Positions 12,914 through 13,824 of a stretch of DNA of 13,824 nucleotides are shown one piece after another. Origin of the DNA: Candidatus Zixiibacteriota bacterium. GTDB lineage: Bacteria > SM23-81 > DAOVCL01. A program made the position numbers and the translations under genes. The stretch covers positions 1-13,824 of the forward strand of contig DAOVCL010000029.1 in assembly GCA_030670005.1 (NCBI GenBank). The letters run 5' to 3'. Within the stretch, counting starts at the first letter, position 1; the number at the start of each line of letters is the position of its first letter. Below the pieces are notes generated by a model that saw only the letters and a list, made by a program, of their open reading frames with translations, did no database searches and had not been told where the DNA came from.

Positions 12914-13824
12914 ATGGGCGATCGGAAAACAAGGTTGAGCGTCGAAAGCGACGCTGAGCGGGAAGAGACCAGGGCAAAGACCAACCGTCGAACACGAAGA
13001 GTTAAGAAACTGAAAGCTCAAGACGTGGGAAAAGCCGTAGGTTCCCCTCGAACTGTCTCATCCCTGGAAGGAGAGGCTGTCATTTTAGGCGCTAAAAGGC
13101 TTTCAGATCCAGCCAATCGAGGACAGTTGACAAATGCGATGGTTTCGCTCCAAAAACAACAGGGCAATGCTTTTGTGCAGAAGGTGGTAAAGCGACTCCA
13201 GGCCTCTTCCGAAAGTGAAGCAGAAGAGGAATCCCTGGAAAAGACGGTACAGGACCTTCACCAACAGAAAGGTTCGGGTCTTCCAATAGAGGGTGAGACT
13301 CGTAAGGAGATGGAACAGTCCCTGGGGTACGACTTTGGCCAGGTGCGGGTACACACCGACGCTGCGGCCCATAAAGCCGCTGGAGAACTCAACGCCAAGG
13401 CATTTACCATGGGCACGGATGTCTTTCTCAGCCGGAAGCACAGTGGAAATTTGTCCTCGTCCGAGGGCAGAGAGCTTTTGGCCCACGAGTTGACTCATGT
13501 GGTGCAGCAGAGCGAGGGGAACCTAACCCTTCCCGGTGACAAGGTGAAGATGGGCCAGCCCGGGGACCTGTATGAGACCGAAGCAGACAAGGTGGCTGAG
13601 AACACGGCGAAGATGGCCTCTGTCCAGCGACAGCCTGAACCGGAGGAAGAGGAAGAGCTCCTCCAAGGAAAATTGGAGAGCAACGCTCTGCAACGACAGC
13701 CTGGACCGGAGGAAGAGGAAGAGCTCCTCCAAGGAAAATTGGAGAGCAACGCTCTGCAGCGACAGCCTGAACCGGAGGAAGAGGAAGAACTCCTCCAAGG
13801 AAAATTGGAGAGCAACGCTCTGCA
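12914..13824 (+). CDS. DUF4157 (eCIS core) metalloprotease-like protein, 3'-truncated by window end
   Basis: The frame is open from ATG 12914 to the window end (303 codons, no stop). Residues 1-36 repeat the leader of the gene at 11686. A degenerate GNAFVQKVVKRL motif follows (about residues 87-98). The DUF4157 domain spans about residues 120-198: SLGYDFGQVRVHTDAAAHKA, AKAFTMGTDVFLS, and HELTH at 191-195 followed by VVQQ, a zincin-type HExxH. PGDLYETEADKVAENT (about 216-231) is the accompanying family motif. From residue 238, 22-residue repeats begin (QRQPEPEEEEELLQGK plus LESNAL). DUF4157 proteins are strongly linked to extracellular contractile injection systems and often carry C-terminal toxin domains; that part would lie beyond the window. 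No signal peptide is seen. GGGAG at 12900-12904 supports the start. Confidence 0.9.
   Translation, partial: MGDRKTRLSVESDAEREETRAKTNRRTRRVKKLKAQDVGKAVGSPRTVSSLEGEAVILGAKRLSDPANRGQLTNAMVSLQKQQGNAFVQKVVKRLQASSESEAEEESLEKTVQDLHQQKGSGLPIEGETRKEMEQSLGYDFGQVRVHTDAAAHKAAGELNAKAFTMGTDVFLSRKHSGNLSSSEGRELLAHELTHVVQQSEGNLTLPGDKVKMGQPGDLYETEADKVAENTAKMASVQRQPEPEEEEELLQGKLESNALQRQPGPEEEEELLQGKLESNALQRQPEPEEEEELLQGKLESNAL
13625..13822 (+). repeat. 66-bp tandem repeats inside the DUF4157 gene
   Basis: Three full units (13625-13690, 13691-13756, 13757-13822) and the first two bases of a fourth are present. They are in frame, encode 22 residues each and differ by only a few bases. The array runs off the window end, so the copy number is unknown. 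QRQ plus poly-Glu plus LLQGK is typical of linkers in DUF4157 proteins. Confidence 0.9.

Noticed and set aside
13495..13815. Minus-strand Ser/Leu-rich frames at the window end
   Set aside because: They are antisense to the glutamate-rich repeats of the DUF4157 gene.
13625..13822. 66-bp repeats as a CRISPR array
   Set aside because: Units are contiguous without spacers, in frame, and encode a repeated peptide.

Overview
The window looks like a chromosomal piece from an uncultivated, probably Gram-negative bacterium of the FCB group or an allied candidate phylum. The best clue is a 1027-residue secreted repeat protein ending in a type IX secretion (T9SS) sorting domain, together with a BatD/BatE-type aerotolerance cluster. 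Many intergenic gaps are packed with palindromes, and TTG starts occur. No rRNA, tRNA or CRISPR array was seen, so a finer taxonomic call is not supported.

Region 1 (1-2047) holds a flavodoxin-fold oxidoreductase (255-866). It is translationally coupled to a chimeric ORF (863-1318) that joins the first ~29 residues of an ABC-2-type ATPase to the C-terminal part of a DUF4340 protein. The N-terminal end of a batD-like gene follows and breaks off exactly at a palindromic repeat (1520-1547). Next come a MITE-like segment with imperfect 22-bp inverted ends (1550-1803) and nested hairpins (1930-2010).

Region 2 (2048-5758) carries the T9SS-exported beta-propeller-like protein, a small DUF2283 protein and a cluster of four consecutive hairpins (5633-5723). 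This region lies between the two ends of batD, so it looks like an insertion or replacement, or else an assembly join. Region 3 (5759-7552) resumes the original operon: the C-terminal end of batD without a start codon, signal peptidase I (lepB), and a BatE-like TPR/SH3 membrane protein with a 4-bp overlap.

Region 4 (7864-13824) is the most interesting part. It has an AraC-type regulator with a pseudo-receiver domain, a STAS-like plus winged-helix protein, and a tandem AAA+ ATPase of the kind found in extracellular contractile injection system (eCIS) loci; the last two overlap by one base. Then come two paralogous proteins with an almost identical N-terminal leader. The second contains a full DUF4157 (eCIS core) metalloprotease-like domain with HELTH and runs off the window end in 66-bp tandem repeats. 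The first has the flanking family motifs but no HExxH core, and is followed by a small frameshifted membrane protein. My inference is that this is the regulatory/ATPase/effector edge of an eCIS locus. The tube, sheath and baseplate genes are not in the window and would have to lie outside it.

A composite palindromic element occurs in opposite orientation at the window start (1-65) and at 12731-12794, and its core hairpin occurs a third time at the batD break. These repeats may be agents or markers of the rearrangements.
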